In this document: positions 1 to 5,705 of the stretch, piece after piece
Layout of the letters: each line of letters opens with the position of its first letter
Position numbering within the stretch: position 1 is the stretch's first letter
Assembly (NCBI GenBank): GCA_002305765.1
Contig: DBQU01000051.1
Span: 1 to 12,456, forward strand
Direction: 5' to 3'
Length of the DNA: 12,456 bases
Source of the DNA: Deltaproteobacteria bacterium UBA1386
Lineage (GTDB): Bacteria > Desulfobacterota > Syntrophorhabdia > Syntrophorhabdales > Syntrophorhabdaceae
The notes under the pieces: generated by a model
What the model saw: only the letters and a program-made list of their open reading frames with translations
The model's database searches: none
Told to the model about the DNA's origin: nothing
Made by a program: the position numbers and the translations under genes

Positions 1-1
1 G

Positions 2-973
2 GACGAGGACGCCGCGATCATCTGGATGATCGACTGCCAGCTCGGGCGGAGGAATATCATCCACGCGCTCGACCGCGTCATCCTGCTGGAAAAGAAGCGG
101 CCCATCCTTGAGAAAAGAGCACAGGAACGTCAGCGGGCCGGGAAGGCGGAGGGTGACCTTGCGTTGGAAACGACGCAAGGTGGTGCCAAAGGGAAGCGCA
201 CTCGCAGACCGACCGTGACCGAGCAGCTCGCGAAGGAGGCCGGGATGGGCCGCACCAACTATGATGCTTGCCTCAACATTTTGGCCAGGGGCATTCCTGC
301 CTTGATCAAGTTTGTTCGAGAGGGGGACATGTCGATCTCCGCCGCTGGCACGCTGCTGGCGCACACTCCAGGTCGGGGCATCATGAACGACGACGAGCAC
401 CGCGCTTGGCAGCAACAACTTGTCGACAACGTCGGGGGCACCGCGGACGCGATGCAGGCGGTGGTTCGAAAGGTCAATTGTCGGGCCCGAGAGTCCGATC
501 GTGAGTGCAAGATGTGGGAGCGAGAGGCCGAGCGGGAGAGGTTGCAGGATGAAAAATACCAGGCCGATGAAGAGCGGGACGAGGAGGAGATCGCGAAGTG
601 GCGGGAAGCGGAAGAACAGGAAGCCCCCGAAGAAGAACAGGAAGCGGCGCCGGAAGTGAAAGAAGAGGAAGAACAGACAGAGGTTGCACCGGAACGCGAA
701 GAGGAAGAAGAAGAGGAACAGGAAGCCCCACCGGAACAAGAAGAGGAAGAGACAGAACAGACCGCGACCGTGACGGAAATTCCGAGGCCCCCAAAATCCG
801 GCAGAAACATCCCGGAGATCGTAGCCACTATCATTGACGCCACGCGGGACATCCTGGCCGCCAGGGGCCTCGGAATCTCTGCGGATGGTGAGCGGGTTCT
901 CGGTGATGCCGTCGAAGCCTGGGCCATCAAATATGCCGACAGGGCATACTACCGGGGGAAGCAAGCATCATGA
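2..973 (+). CDS. ParB-like DNA-binding protein, 5' end outside window
   Basis: The reading frame is open from base 2, so the gene begins upstream and the ATG at 26 is probably internal. The first visible residues (W-M-I-D-C-Q-L-G-R-R-N-I) resemble the 'W-I-x-x-Q-x-GRRN' stretch that follows the ParB nuclease-like domain in many plasmid and phage ParB-like proteins. Counting from the ATG at 26, residues 63-110 (TVTEQLAKEAGMGRTNYDAC..., then GDMSISAAGTL) look like the usual ParB-like helix-turn-helix plus following helix. Residues of about 155-246 are an extremely Glu-rich, low-complexity linker. A compact C-terminal segment follows (about 250-315, IPRPPKSGRNIPEIVATII...). It overlaps the next gene by four bases (ATGA), so the two are probably translationally coupled. 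The role is inferred: partition or transcriptional control of the element. The ParB-like assignment is good, but the precise function is unknown. Confidence 0.72.
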   Translation, partial: DEDAAIIWMIDCQLGRRNIIHALDRVILLEKKRPILEKRAQERQRAGKAEGDLALETTQGGAKGKRTRRPTVTEQLAKEAGMGRTNYDACLNILARGIPALIKFVREGDMSISAAGTLLAHTPGRGIMNDDEHRAWQQQLVDNVGGTADAMQAVVRKVNCRARESDRECKMWEREAERERLQDEKYQADEERDEEEIAKWREAEEQEAPEEEQEAAPEVKEEEEQTEVAPEREEEEEEEQEAPPEQEEEETEQTATVTEIPRPPKSGRNIPEIVATIIDATRDILAARGLGISADGERVLGDAVEAWAIKYADRAYYRGKQAS

Positions 974-1638
974 TGGACAAGGGAAAGCTCGTCACGCTGG
1001 CGCTGGCAGTGAAGGAGGGGAAAGTCCACGCGACCCGCCTCCTCCTCGAGGCCGGGGCGGATCCGAACCGCCTTGCCGATACGTGCTACCGGCTGACACA
1101 TCTTCACCTGGCCGCCCGCCGCGGTCATCTCACCATTGCCCGCCTCCTCCTCAAGGCGGGCGCTGACGTGGACGCGAGGACCGAGGCCAGCAACACTCCC
1201 CTCCACCTGGCGTGTCTCCGCGGACGTACCGAGATTGTCCGTCTGCTGCTGGAGAAGGGCGCTGACGTGGAGGCGAGGGACGGAAAGGGCCGCACTCCCC
1301 TCCACCTGGCGGCACTTAGCCTGGAGTACAGACTTGTCCGGCTCCTCCTCTCCCACGGTGCAGACCCGAACGCACGGGATAAGTACGATAACCTTCCCCT
1401 CCACTGGGCGATGAACCACGTCGGGGGACGGAAAAGAGCAAGGAGAACGGAGAGCGTACGGCTCCTCCTCGAGGCCGGGGCGGAGGGCGGGGCCCGGGAT
1501 AAGGGCGGCAAGACGTCGCTGGATCTTGTGCAGTCTCTCCCGCTTGACCACCCTGCCCGCGAAGAGCTCCTTGATCTCTTCCGCGAATACGCCCCGGAGG
1601 TGGTGATGGAAGCGTACTGCGCACAGAAGGCTATCTAA
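970..1638 (+). CDS. Ankyrin-repeat protein (first of two)
   Basis: About six ankyrin repeats fill nearly the whole 222-residue protein. The TPLHLA-type helix 1, the (V/A)RLLLEKGAD-type helix 2 and the AD(V/P)(N/D/E)AR turn are clear at residues 41-74, 75-107 and 108-140. More divergent repeats lie at each end, and the fifth carries an insertion rich in Arg and Lys (GGRKRARRTES). No signal peptide or membrane segment is seen, so it is probably cytoplasmic or a secreted effector. Ankyrin repeats bind proteins, so a partner-binding role is likely, but the partner cannot be read from sequence. The start is ATG 970, overlapping the upstream stop; ATG 973 is an alternative. It lacks the GRDR tail found on the second ankyrin protein at 9542. 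Confidence 0.9.
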   Translation: MMDKGKLVTLALAVKEGKVHATRLLLEAGADPNRLADTCYRLTHLHLAARRGHLTIARLLLKAGADVDARTEASNTPLHLACLRGRTEIVRLLLEKGADVEARDGKGRTPLHLAALSLEYRLVRLLLSHGADPNARDKYDNLPLHWAMNHVGGRKRARRTESVRLLLEAGAEGGARDKGGKTSLDLVQSLPLDHPAREELLDLFREYAPEVVMEAYCAQKAI

Positions 1639-1640
1639 AT

Positions 1641-1649
1641 AAAGGAGGT
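1641..1649 (+). promoter_or_regulatory. Ribosome binding site AAAGGAGGT
   Basis: A near-perfect Shine-Dalgarno match lies seven bases before ATG 1657 and fixes that start. Together with its flanks (TAAAGGAGGTAAC, 1640-1652) it is exactly complementary to bases 11512-11524 in the 3' untranslated region at the far end of the block. Confidence 0.85.
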
Positions 1650-1656
1650 AACGCAC

Positions 1657-2118
1657 ATGGAGAACAAATGCAGAAAGTGTAATGGCGAAGTTGAAACAGG
1701 AAAGGGCAGATTCCGGACCGCTGAGGGTCTTGTGTGCCCGGCCTGCGTCAAACAAATGGGCAAGCTCGAGTGGCGCCGCGAGGATAAGGAAGCGAAGGAA
1801 TACGCCTCCATCGTGGCTGACAAAGCATACCGCGAGAGCGTGGAACAGGCATATCGCGATGCCCAGGCCAGTATCGGCCGCGTCCTTTTTCCCCTCTCGG
1901 GACCCCGGCGGGAGCTCTCCAGGGTGACCCTGGACAAACTTATCACGGCCCTCGAGGTCAAGGACGTGGACGAGCGGGCATTAAGGGTCAACAGCCTGGT
2001 CAAGGCCGTTTCACCCAAGATCGAAGCGGCGATCAGGGAAGCCCGCAAGGGGAAGACGAACGCTGCCGATACCGGGGATGACGCAGGTCTGGCGATCGTT
2101 CAGGGAGGCCAGGCGTAA
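1657..2118 (+). CDS. Small zinc-ribbon protein, function unknown
   Basis: The N-terminus has two CxxC knuckles, C5-x2-C8 and C27-x2-C30, spaced as in a treble-clef or zinc-ribbon finger. This suggests one structural zinc ion and possible nucleic-acid or protein binding. The remaining 120 residues are largely helical and charged, with no motif I recognise. No signal or membrane segment is present. An 18-base gap with a strong ribosome binding site separates it from the ankyrin gene. Its stop overlaps the next start by one base (TAATG), so it is coupled to the coiled-coil gene downstream. It could be an accessory DNA-binding protein of the relaxosome, since the non-coding locus and relaxase lie a short way downstream, but this is only positional inference. 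Confidence 0.82.
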   Translation: MENKCRKCNGEVETGKGRFRTAEGLVCPACVKQMGKLEWRREDKEAKEYASIVADKAYRESVEQAYRDAQASIGRVLFPLSGPRRELSRVTLDKLITALEVKDVDERALRVNSLVKAVSPKIEAAIREARKGKTNAADTGDDAGLAIVQGGQA

Positions 2119-2510
2119 TGACATCCATCCAGAAGAAAAGAGCAGAGCTCGAAAAGAAAAAGCAGCAAAGGAACAAGGCCCGGCAGGAACTGGCAGAACT
2201 CGAAAAGAAGCAAGGCCGGGAGAGGGAGAAGCTGTTCACGCGGGTGGCAAACAAGGTTGCCTGGTACGCCCTCGGCCAGCCCGTAAAAGTCTTCACCACG
2301 AAGGACGGACAGAGGGTCATGGTAGTGGACAGTCAGGCCACTTGGAAGCTCAGGAGCAGGGTCATCGCCATCGCAAAAATGGTCAACGACGGCCGGCACC
2401 CCGCGGACATCCTCGATGCCCTGATCGAGTTTTTGAAAGACGAAAAGGCGAGACTGACATGCGCGGATAAGCGATACGGCAGACCCCGGGACGATGGTGA
2501 GGGACGGTGA
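2118..2510 (+). CDS. Coiled-coil hypothetical protein
   Basis: This 130-residue protein starts with a lysine- and glutamate-rich coiled coil (residues 1-36, KKRAELEKKKQQRNKAR...). A small domain follows (about 38-110, with VAWYALGQPVKVFTTKDGQR, then a helical DILDALIEFLKDEKARL stretch). It ends in a basic, flexible tail (RYGRPRDDGEGR). I do not recognise the family. The start overlaps the stop of the zinc-ribbon gene (TAATG). Its last six codons and stop lie inside the left copy of a perfect 17-bp inverted repeat whose partner is at 3206-3222. The C-terminus may therefore have been set by insertion of the following non-coding element. Its position next to that locus and the relaxase fits a relaxosome accessory role, which is unproven. 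Confidence 0.78.
   Translation: MTSIQKKRAELEKKKQQRNKARQELAELEKKQGREREKLFTRVANKVAWYALGQPVKVFTTKDGQRVMVVDSQATWKLRSRVIAIAKMVNDGRHPADILDALIEFLKDEKARLTCADKRYGRPRDDGEGR
2494..2510 (+). repeat. Left copy of 17-bp perfect inverted repeat
   Basis: Bases 2494-2510 (ATGGTGAGGGACGGTGA) are the exact reverse complement of 3206-3222. The pair brackets a 695-base interval with no convincing gene. A shorter arm (ATGACGG at 2523-2529, CCGTCAT at 3193-3199) continues the symmetry inward. GGTGA recurs at 2496, 2506, 2539, 2560 and 2576. Confidence 0.9.
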
Positions 2511-2690
2511 GAAAGACGATGAATGACGGGACTGACACGGTGAAGGCGAGAGTGAGGAAGGTGAGGGCCGGGCAGGGTGACGTGGCAGCGCGGAGCATCG
2601 GTGGCGGGAAGCGCCGGGCGATGATGGCAGGGTGGCACCGGGCATCGATCGCAGACAGCGCCGGGCAGTCACGGGCCTCCACGTTTTCAC

Positions 2691-2709
2691 GTTCCCGCGA
2701 TGCGGGAAC
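2691..2709 (+). repeat. Perfect 8-bp hairpin, 3-base loop
   Basis: GTTCCCGC (2691-2698) pairs with GCGGGAAC (2702-2709) around GAT. Its right arm lies within the first unit of the 32-base direct repeat. Confidence 0.8.
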
Positions 2710-2772
2710 CGCCATTTTGCTGAACGCAAACTGGCTTCCTCGCGATGCTCGGGCGGTCGTTTCGCTGAACGC
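2696..2772 (+). repeat. Two-copy 32-base direct repeat
   Basis: Units at 2696-2727 and 2741-2772 both begin CGCGATGC and end GCTGAACGC. They agree at 24 of 32 positions, with a 45-base period. The conserved ends and divergent middle suggest an old duplication or a repeated protein-binding site. Confidence 0.7.
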
Positions 2773-2799
2773 TCATCGACCGGAAATCGTGGAGGCCCA

Positions 2800-2844
2800 A
2801 CTACCCCTTGACCATCTCGCAGGCTCGATGATCAAGAGGGTAGT
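2800..2844 (+). repeat. Long imperfect hairpin (about 17 bp stem)
   Basis: The left arm ACTACCCCTTGACCATC (2800-2816) pairs with the right arm GATGATCAAGAGGGTAGT (2827-2844) across a 10-base loop, with one bulge and one mismatch. It is the longest stem in the non-coding locus and the kind of inverted repeat that often lies next to a nick site. Confidence 0.8.
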
Positions 2845-2853
2845 CGGGTCCCT

Positions 2854-2880
2854 CCCACTGACGATGAAACCGTCAGCGGG
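2854..2880 (+). repeat. Hairpin with 10-base arms, 7-base loop
   Basis: CCCACTGACG (2854-2863) and CGTCAGCGGG (2871-2880) pair at 9 of 10 positions around ATGAAAC. It begins nine bases after the previous hairpin and is followed directly by the hairpin pair at 2881-3003. Confidence 0.75.
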
Positions 2881-2925
2881 CCCCTATACCTCCCTGCTCT
2901 TTAGCCATCGAGTCGCAGGGAGAGC
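2881..2925 (+). repeat. Structured repeat unit A (hairpin with 17-base loop)
   Basis: After the prefix CCCCTATAC, the stem CTCCCTGC (2890-2897) pairs perfectly with GCAGGGAG (2915-2922) around a 17-base loop ending GAGTC. The suffix is AGC. The unit is repeated 80 bases downstream with compensating stem changes (2961-3003). Confidence 0.75.
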
Positions 2926-2960
2926 TTTGACCGGATCGCTCCAGGGCCATGGTGTCGCGA

Positions 2961-3003
2961 CCCTCATACCTCGTGCTCCATCTCTACCGTGTCGCACGAG
3001 AGC
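2961..3003 (+). repeat. Structured repeat unit B (hairpin with 17-base loop)
   Basis: The prefix CCCTCATAC is followed by the stem CTCGTGC (2970-2976), pairing perfectly with GCACGAG (2994-3000) around a 17-base loop ending GTGTC, then AGC. Compared with unit A, one base pair is missing and one C-G pair is swapped to G-C, so pairing is kept although the sequence has changed. Confidence 0.75.
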
Positions 3004-3024
3004 GACAAGAGCCTCGCTGACCTC

Positions 3025-3053
3025 TCGATGTCCCGGCTCCAGTCTGACATCGA
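3025..3053 (+). repeat. Perfect 8-bp hairpin, 13-base loop
   Basis: TCGATGTC (3025-3032) pairs with GACATCGA (3046-3053). It is preceded by GACCTC, recalling the ATACCTC that leads into units A and B, so it may be a third, diverged member of the series. Confidence 0.7.
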
Positions 3054-3080
3054 CCCGGGCGCTCGGCATAAGAGTGACCC

Positions 3081-3110
3081 CACCCCCTACCCCCTCCCAG
3101 GGGAGGGGGA
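3081..3110 (+). repeat. C-rich/G-rich dispersed-repeat-like hairpin
   Basis: CCCCCTCCC (3090-3098) is exactly complementary to GGGAGGGGG (3101-3109), preceded by CACCCCCTAC. This C-tract/G-tract palindrome, whose false translations read PLPGEG on one strand and PLPWEGVGGGV on the other, is typical of dispersed intergenic repeats in GC-rich bacterial genomes. Confidence 0.65.
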
Positions 3111-3205
3111 CCTTAGCCGTCAACGTCCTCACCCTGTCATCATCAAGCTCACCGACAATCACCATATCATGTCGAGAGACCGGACAGGCCAGCCGTCATC
3201 GCTCA

Positions 3206-3222
3206 TCACCGTCCCTCACCAT
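3206..3222 (+). repeat. Right copy of 17-bp perfect inverted repeat
   Basis: This is the exact reverse complement of 2494-2510. It ends one base before the relaxase ribosome binding site (GGAGGT, 3223-3228). TCACC, the complement of GGTGA, recurs at 3129, 3149, 3159, 3206, 3216 and 3228; two pairs are spaced exactly 10 bases apart, one helical turn. Confidence 0.9.
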
Positions 3223-3236
3223 GGAGGTCACCACTA

Positions 3237-4280
3237 ATGCCTGAGAAAGCCTGGAAGCCCTGGTGCGATATCGATTACTCATCCAGCGCGCACAACCCGG
3301 ACGTCCGCGGGAAAGCCTACTACGACAGCAAACCCTCAAAGTCCATCGGTGGCGGCGCGAACATGCCGTCCCTCGGATGCGACGATGCGATGTGGCTCAA
3401 CGACCCCGCCGACCCGTCACCGTCCCTCAGCGAGATCACCGTCGATGCCGAGGAGATTGCCTCCGGACTCACGAGGGATGACCGGCTCGGTATTGTCCGG
3501 GAATGGGTCGGAGTGAAGGAGAGGGAGCTGGCCCGGAGGAGGGACGCCAGGTTCATGACGACGTGTTTCATCCCGATACCGAATGAGCTCAGCGCAAGCG
3601 ATGCCGTCCAGGTCGGGCACGAGATATGCCTGAGCCTGTTCCAGGGTGACCACCTCTACTCTTTCGCGGTGCATGGAAAGGAGACGAAGCTGAAGAAGAT
3701 TGCGGGTAGCTCCGTCGCTACGTACTCGAGACAGAACAATCACATCCACATCATCTTCAGCGAACGGAGGCTCAGCGACGGGAAGAAAGGGACCGGGGCA
3801 GCGCGGAAGTTCAAACAGAAGGATGCCCTGAGGAAACTGATAAATTCCGCCCTGGCTGATGCACTTATCCGGCGTGGTTACAAGATCGGAACGAACACCG
3901 GCGCTGACAAGAAGACCCGCCTCTCCAGGGCCCAGCAACGGGCACGCGAGCGAGAGGAACAGCAGGCCCTGGCCGTCCGGCAGGCGGAGCTCGAGGCAAA
4001 GGAGAAACGCGACGAGATAGGGGCGATAGACAAGGAGATCGCAGAGCTGGAACGGGAGGTCGCGGCGATGGAAAAAGGACGCATACCCAGCTTCGGCAAG
4101 GTCCACGCGAACCTCGATAAGGCGGAGCGCAGCATGAAGGATCTCGACATCCAGCAACAACTCGACCGCATTAACCAGCGCAACCAGACCCGCATCAAAG
4201 AGGCCGAGAAGTACCGGTCCTCGAGAACGAAGCAGCCCGACCGCGAGCCCGGACGTGACCGCGGTGGAATCGACAGATAG
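3237..4280 (+). CDS. MobA/MobL (MOBQ)-like relaxase, short form
   Basis: This 347-residue protein has the core of the MobA/MobL family, which nicks oriT and leads the strand through the coupling protein. Visible landmarks are the E-x6-RRDAR segment (about 97-105), a P-I-P-N-E-L-S motif (113-119), H146 and the metal-binding H169-x-H171 in NNHIHIIFSERRL. This matches the family's three-histidine motif. The catalytic tyrosine is expected near the N-terminus; Y28 or Y29 (RGKAYYDS) is the best candidate, but the surrounding motif is atypical. Residues 225-335 are coiled coil, and the tail ends EPGRDRGGIDR. GGAGGT at 3223-3228 sets the start, and the probable oriT region lies just upstream. No primase or helicase domain is present. 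The family call is fairly secure; activity is inferred. Confidence 0.8.
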   Translation: MPEKAWKPWCDIDYSSSAHNPDVRGKAYYDSKPSKSIGGGANMPSLGCDDAMWLNDPADPSPSLSEITVDAEEIASGLTRDDRLGIVREWVGVKERELARRRDARFMTTCFIPIPNELSASDAVQVGHEICLSLFQGDHLYSFAVHGKETKLKKIAGSSVATYSRQNNHIHIIFSERRLSDGKKGTGAARKFKQKDALRKLINSALADALIRRGYKIGTNTGADKKTRLSRAQQRAREREEQQALAVRQAELEAKEKRDEIGAIDKEIAELEREVAAMEKGRIPSFGKVHANLDKAERSMKDLDIQQQLDRINQRNQTRIKEAEKYRSSRTKQPDREPGRDRGGIDR

Positions 4281-4307
4281 CAACCATTAATACAGGAGGT
4301 CTGCAAT

Positions 4308-4988
4308 ATGAAATGCCCAGCATGCAACGCAACGATTCCCTCGGATTCCGACATCTGCCCGGCCTGTTTCGCACCGGTCCAGACCACCCAGGAGCCTCTC
4401 GCACCCCCCTGTACAAGCGCTCCAGTACGCCATCCACGGGAGGTCGAAAATCAGTCTGAGACATCCTGGAAAACCAGGGAGGGGCAACAATGCACCCCCC
4501 TTCGAGAAAACACCGTGAGAGGCAACGTAGAGGGTCGTTTTTCCAGGACCTCCTCGAAAAAAGGCCTCTTCATCGCTGCCGGGGTCCTCGTCCTCCTCAT
4601 CATCGCCGGGTATGTCATGAATAGCCGTACCGCCACCCCCGTGGTGGCTGCACCGACTGTGGAGGAGAAACCAACATCGATTACGGACATGCCGCCAGCA
4701 AAGACAATCGAAGCATCGGCACCGGAGAAACCGGCGGAAGCGAACCCCGCCCCTGTCCAGGAAAAGAAGACGGCGAAGAAGACGCCGAAGGCCTCGGCAC
4801 CGAAGCCTGCTCCTGCCCCTGAAAGGAAGGCCTGGACGTACCGGCCGGATCCGGTCCCCGCGAAGCCTGCTCCTGCCCCGAAGACTCAGAAGGCCGGCAT
4901 CGCGGGGTGGTTGGATAAAGCGTTGGGTCCGGAGAAACCTGTGACCCCGCCGGCATCGGTAAACGATGCCCGCGGAACAGGGATGTAA
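4308..4988 (+). CDS. Zinc-ribbon, single-TM, Pro/Ala/Lys-rich protein
   Basis: The N-terminus has a compact zinc ribbon (C3-x2-C6 and C17-x2-C20), like the short zinc-ribbon heads of many bacterial membrane proteins. A single transmembrane helix follows at about residues 86-104 (GLFIAAGVLVLLIIAGYVM). The remaining 120 residues are rich in Pro, Ala, Lys and Glu, with KPAPAP repeats, and are probably extended. If the zinc head is cytoplasmic, the Pro-rich part lies in the periplasm, as in TonB- or VirB10-like spacers, though homology to those is not shown. An exact 19-base DNA repeat (4801-4819 and 4861-4879) encodes part of the Pro-rich region. The leader ACCATTAATACAGGAGGT closely matches that of the next gene. 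Function is unknown. Confidence 0.8.
   Translation: MKCPACNATIPSDSDICPACFAPVQTTQEPLAPPCTSAPVRHPREVENQSETSWKTREGQQCTPLRENTVRGNVEGRFSRTSSKKGLFIAAGVLVLLIIAGYVMNSRTATPVVAAPTVEEKPTSITDMPPAKTIEASAPEKPAEANPAPVQEKKTAKKTPKASAPKPAPAPERKAWTYRPDPVPAKPAPAPKTQKAGIAGWLDKALGPEKPVTPPASVNDARGTGM
4801..4879 (+). repeat. 19-base direct repeat, period 60
   Basis: CGAAGCCTGCTCCTGCCCC occurs exactly at 4801-4819 and 4861-4879, in frame (20 codons apart), coding for the KPAPAP segments. It could allow length variation of the linker by recombination or slippage. Confidence 0.85.
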
Positions 4989-5018
4989 ATCATTAACCAT
5001 TAAATACAGGAGGTAGCT

Positions 5019-5615
5019 ATGAAACACGTTGGATTGGCAACAGTAACACTCGCAGTTATCACGCTCCTCGCCGGATGCGGCCAGCAAATCCCACCCGTGG
5101 CAAACGGCATACAGGGCTGGTGGAAGGGAGAGCCGTATGTGTCACTTCGGAACACCACGATCCGATCGGCGGCAAGCGGACAGTGGCTCGCGAAGAAGTA
5201 TGAAAAGATGGACTGGAAGGAACTGAACAAACTCTCCAAGGCGGAGCAGGAGGCCTTGATAAAGGCCGGTTTCGATCCCTGGACCGGACAGATGCGATCG
5301 ACCCCCAGCGTCGCCCCGTATCGCGTAGAGCAGCTTGCCATCGCAGACGCGCTCACGGCCGGGAAGACCTTCGACAACAAGGGGAAAGAGGTCGCTTTGA
5401 AATGTCTCGTTTCTCAGGGAAATGGCCTCTTCCGCGAGGTCGTGAAGAAGGAAAGAAGCGTCGCACCATCAGCTTTCGCATCCCTATTTCCCCGGGCCCC
5501 TGAATACATGGACACCGGCACATCCACCGTCATCATTACGGCATGTGCCCGCCCTGATGGATCGTTGAGCCACATCACCGTTGAGGGCCCGAAGAAGACC
5601 GAAGGAGGTAACTGA
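5019..5615 (+). CDS. Lipoprotein, function unknown
   Basis: The N-terminus is a textbook lipoprotein signal: MKH, a hydrophobic run, then the lipobox L-A-G-C with C20 as the lipidated residue. Gly at +2 gives no inner-membrane retention signal, so an outer-membrane location is likely. The mature part of about 178 residues includes W-x-G-Q-M and a C-terminal stretch (STVIITACARPDGSLSHITVEG) that looks like an edge beta strand. I do not recognise the family. It sits between the zinc-ribbon/TM gene and small membrane genes just before the coupling protein. A role as an envelope component of the transfer channel, or in surface exclusion, is possible but unproven. The ribosome binding site AGGAGGT (5008-5014) fixes the start. 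Confidence 0.85.
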   Translation: MKHVGLATVTLAVITLLAGCGQQIPPVANGIQGWWKGEPYVSLRNTTIRSAASGQWLAKKYEKMDWKELNKLSKAEQEALIKAGFDPWTGQMRSTPSVAPYRVEQLAIADALTAGKTFDNKGKEVALKCLVSQGNGLFREVVKKERSVAPSAFASLFPRAPEYMDTGTSTVIITACARPDGSLSHITVEGPKKTEGGN

Positions 5616-5617
5616 TC

Positions 5618-5704
5618 ATGCAGAGATTATACGGACCCTGGCTGTTCTTTCTTGCGGGATTCGCGCTGCTGGCCATCGCCGGCACGTTTTTGATAGGAGG
5701 CTGA
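5618..5704 (+). CDS. 28-residue single-TM microprotein
   Basis: ATG 5618 is preceded at good spacing by GAAGGAGGT (5601-5609). The 28-residue product has a short MQRLYGPW head and a hydrophobic helix of about 18 residues (LFFLAGFALLAIAGTFLI), ending in Gly-Gly. The stop (TGA, 5702-5704) is one base before the next start (ATG 5706), and the next gene's ribosome binding site (ATAGGAGG, 5693-5700) lies inside the last codons, so the two are tightly coupled. It fills an otherwise empty gap of about 90 bases between two genes. The strong ribosome binding site, the spacing and the coherent membrane helix argue that it is real. Its role is unknown; regulation or assembly of a neighbouring membrane protein is a reasonable guess. 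Confidence 0.72.
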   Translation: MQRLYGPWLFFLAGFALLAIAGTFLIGG

Positions 5705-5705
5705 T

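Larger units (their letters stand above)
2511..3236 (+). other. Non-coding multi-hairpin locus; oriT or structured-RNA candidate
   Basis: This 726-base gap lies immediately upstream of the relaxase. The only long frame across it (2507-3244) translates to low-quality sequence and runs through all the palindromes. At least seven inverted repeats occur: 2691-2709, 2800-2844, 2854-2880, 2890-2922, 2970-3000, 3025-3053 and 3090-3109. There is also a 32-base direct repeat with a 45-base period (2696-2727 and 2741-2772, 24 of 32 bases identical). The edges carry oppositely oriented GGTGA arrays. Relaxase genes often sit beside their oriT, and an oriT typically holds inverted repeats and accessory-protein sites, so this is the best oriT candidate in the window. 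I could not identify a known nic consensus. A structured RNA or a MITE-like insertion are the alternatives. Confidence 0.5.

Noticed and set aside
259..930. Long minus-strand frame opposite the ParB-like gene
   Set aside because: It is a Ser/Cys-rich shadow of the Glu-rich coding strand, with no ribosome binding site or recognisable domain.
949..1755. 268-codon minus-strand frame opposite the ankyrin gene
   Set aside because: It is the mirror of repetitive ankyrin codons; the + strand frame has clear repeats and a coupled start.
2881..3053. CRISPR array or integron attC reading of the hairpin series
   Set aside because: There are only two or three diverged units with no constant repeat and spacer pattern, and no core sites of the attC type.
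2507..3244. 245-codon + strand frame across the non-coding locus
   Set aside because: It has low-complexity Ser/Arg/Thr composition, no domain, and runs through seven palindromes and a dispersed-repeat hairpin. It also overlaps the well-supported relaxase start and its ribosome binding site.
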